NCBI RefSeq assembly: GCF_022427965.1
Contig: NZ_JAKTTI010000003.1
Location: 62,001 to 126,000 of the forward strand
Source of the DNA: Fredinandcohnia quinoae
GTDB taxonomy: Bacteria; Bacillota; Bacilli; Bacillales; Bacillaceae_L
DNA: 64,000 nucleotides
Reading direction: 5' to 3'
A program made the translations under genes and the position numbers. Below the pieces are notes generated by a model. That model was not told where the DNA came from. It saw only the letters and a program-made list of their open reading frames with translations, and searched no databases. The first letter of the stretch is position 1. Every line of letters starts with the position of its first letter. Below are positions 62,887 through 64,000 of the stretch, piece after piece.

Positions 62887-63087
62887 GAACTCACTTCCTT
62901 CTAATTTAAATTAAACGAATCGGCTCATTCATAAAACGAACTACGCTTCGTTTCTTTTTATTTTTAACATGACGAAAACTTATTGAGAAAGTAATAAATT
63001 AGTGTGGAAGTACAGTAGGTAGTGTGACATAATGGGTTCATATAAGGTAAACTTATATACTATTAATTTTGACAAAAGGGTGATTTT

Positions 63088-63144
63088 ATGAAGAATACAG
63101 TATCGGTTACTCATAAAGCAAATAGGAGGGCAACTATACTTTAA
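63088..63144 (+). CDS. 18-residue leader peptide of the phosphotransferase gene
   Basis: ATG 63088 with a proper RBS (AAAAGGGTG, 5 nt); reads MKNTVSVTHKANRRATIL then TAA. It contains segment 1 (AGGAGGG) of the hairpin set, coding N-R-R-A. Position and size are those of leader peptides that control antibiotic-resistance genes by ribosome stalling. A -10-like TATACT lies at 63056-63061. Confidence 0.65.
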   Translation: MKNTVSVTHKANRRATIL

Positions 63145-63164
63145 CCCTCCTAAAAACAAGGAGG
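63124..63164 (+). promoter_or_regulatory. Translational attenuator: mutually exclusive hairpins over the RBS
   Basis: Segment 1 AGGAGGG (63124-63130), segment 2 CCCTCCT (63145-63151), segment 3 AGGAGG (63159-63164, the RBS of the next gene). 1:2 makes a 7-bp stem inside the leader; 2:3 makes a 6-bp stem with a 7-nt loop that hides the RBS. They cannot form together. No T-run, so not a terminator. Confidence 0.65.
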
Positions 63165-63169
63165 AAAAT

Positions 63170-64000
63170 ATGACTCGGAATGAAGCTATTAAAATCTGTG
63201 ATGAATTTTTGCGTTCAACCATTTCAACATTATATGGATTGGAAGACTATCAAATTGAACTGATTTCCCCACACGAGGGAGGGCGAAATATAGTTTATAT
63301 TTGTGAAAAAGAAGGATCAAAATCAAAAATACTAAGGATTTCTTACTTAAACGACAGGCATCTAGAGGATTATCTCGGTGAATTAGAATATATAAGATAC
63401 CTATTCAATCATGGTGGCAGTGTTTCAAATGTAATCAGTTCATTAAACGGGAATACTCTAGAAAAAATTTCCTATAACGGCCATACATTTTTTGTCAGCC
63501 TATTTGAAAAAGCTATAGGAAAAAAGCTTGTGGAAAACCATTATCAATACCGCGAAGGCGTTGAAATAACTGAATATTATTACAATGTCGGCAAGGTTCT
63601 TGGTAAGCTGCATCAATTATCAAAAGACTATACTCCTGTTCATAGTAGATATAATTTTTTCGACAAATATCATGAAAACTACATCGATGAGTTAATACCC
63701 GATAATCTGCCTTTACTTAAAACAAAAATGAAAGAACTTATTAAAAAGCTGAGAAGCTTCAATAGAAGTAAAGCAAATTTCGGTATGATCCATTTTGATT
63801 ACAATGACGGGAATTATTCGATAGACTTTGATAATGGTCAAATTACGGTATATGATTTTGATAATTCTTGTTTTGGCCATTATATGTATGACCTTGCTGA
63901 TCTCTGGACACAAGGGGTTGGCTGGATTCAATTCGATCCAGATCCTAAAAAACGTAGAGAGTTTATGAAAGATTACTTTACTATCATTCTTGATGGTTAT
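63170..64000 (+). CDS. APH/HSK2-family phosphotransferase, 3' end outside window
   Basis: 277 codons seen from ATG 63170 (AAGGAGG, 5 nt). Kinase-like fold of the aminoglycoside phosphotransferase family: N-lobe ISPHEGGRNIVYICEKEG with the strand KILRIS (Lys likely ATP-binding), catalytic loop MIHFDYNDGN (H208, D210, N215; the Brenner H-x-D-x4-N motif), and metal-binding VYDFDNS (D229). It may inactivate an antibiotic (aminoglycoside, macrolide) or phosphorylate a metabolite. The leader peptide and RBS hairpin strongly favour an antibiotic-induced gene. Confidence 0.85.
   Translation, partial: MTRNEAIKICDEFLRSTISTLYGLEDYQIELISPHEGGRNIVYICEKEGSKSKILRISYLNDRHLEDYLGELEYIRYLFNHGGSVSNVISSLNGNTLEKISYNGHTFFVSLFEKAIGKKLVENHYQYREGVEITEYYYNVGKVLGKLHQLSKDYTPVHSRYNFFDKYHENYIDELIPDNLPLLKTKMKELIKKLRSFNRSKANFGMIHFDYNDGNYSIDFDNGQITVYDFDNSCFGHYMYDLADLWTQGVGWIQFDPDPKKRREFMKDYFTIILDGY

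Noticed and set aside
63124-63151. AGGAGGG / CCCTCCT stem as a transcription terminator
   Set aside because: No T-run follows; the next bases are A-rich and then the RBS of the phosphotransferase gene, so translational control is the better reading.
1-64000. Prophage, integrative element, rRNA or tRNA genes
   Set aside because: No integrase, capsid, terminase, transposase or att-like repeats and no tRNA/rRNA pattern seen on either strand.

Overview
The window looks like a piece of chromosome from a low-GC, Gram-positive, Bacillaceae/Planococcaceae-type bacterium. The evidence is AT-rich DNA, strong AGGAGG-type ribosome binding sites, some TTG and GTG starts, and many families typical of this group (CsoR/CopZ/CopA, GlsB/YeaQ, ECF42 sigma with YCII proteins, DUF2089, HxlR regulators, Arr). 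I saw no rRNA, tRNA, CRISPR array, intact transposase or prophage structure. Nothing here is a core-metabolism operon. It is an accessory region of small stress, resistance and defence units, with an unusual number of gene remnants.

Layout. 1-5.1 kb: the end of a small membrane protein gene, two overlapping sirtuin genes divergent from an HxlR regulator, a thioredoxin-like protein, an Lrp regulator divergent from a cysteine hydrolase, and a small nitrite/sulfite-reductase-domain protein. 5.1-11.1 kb: copper (copA, copZ, csoR) and reactive-sulfur genes (a broken CoA-disulfide reductase-rhodanese, two glutaredoxins, an anchored rhodanese-like protein), each preceded by ATACCC/GGGTAT operators. 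11.2-24.5 kb: GNAT, a UvrA-like ABC protein, SRPBCC, DinB, HIT, a lipoprotein, an Rpn nuclease, an Acr3-like pseudogene, and a TetR/DoxX/DUF1801 unit. 24.5-26.8 kb: an ECF42-type sigma factor between two YCII (DGPF) genes. 27-34.1 kb: GNAT, membrane proteins, a broken WYL regulator, a DHFR-like protein, DinB, an ion-channel-like protein, a P-loop kinase and a DUF2089/SHOCT-like operon. 34.5-34.97 kb: arr (rifampin ADP-ribosyltransferase).

35.1-45.4 kb is the most defence-like block, all on the minus strand: a NERD-zinc finger protein, an HNH nuclease, a MazG-like gene with a stop at codon 4, McrC, McrB (with an EVE-like domain) and a DUF4011-like SF1 helicase-nuclease of 1259 codons split by one in-frame TAG. 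45.6-64 kb: a truncated Rpn gene, a DEAD-box helicase, a decayed zeta-toxin-like pair, alcohol dehydrogenase with a Crp/Fnr protein, orphan proteins (two with PD-(D/E)XK-like signatures), GlsB, an HxlR-MFS-AKR unit, an SDR, a CDF transporter, and a phosphotransferase running off the right edge behind an 18-codon leader peptide and a mutually exclusive hairpin set.

Main themes: (i) metal and persulfide sensing with two spacing classes of CsoR-type operator; (ii) antibiotic-related genes (arr, UvrA-like, APH-like, MFS); (iii) a restriction/defence island partly disabled by nonsense codons; (iv) widespread decay, with more than ten truncated or frameshifted genes, several of which keep their promoter, start codon or terminator. 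Functions are read from sequence motifs only; no database search was possible.
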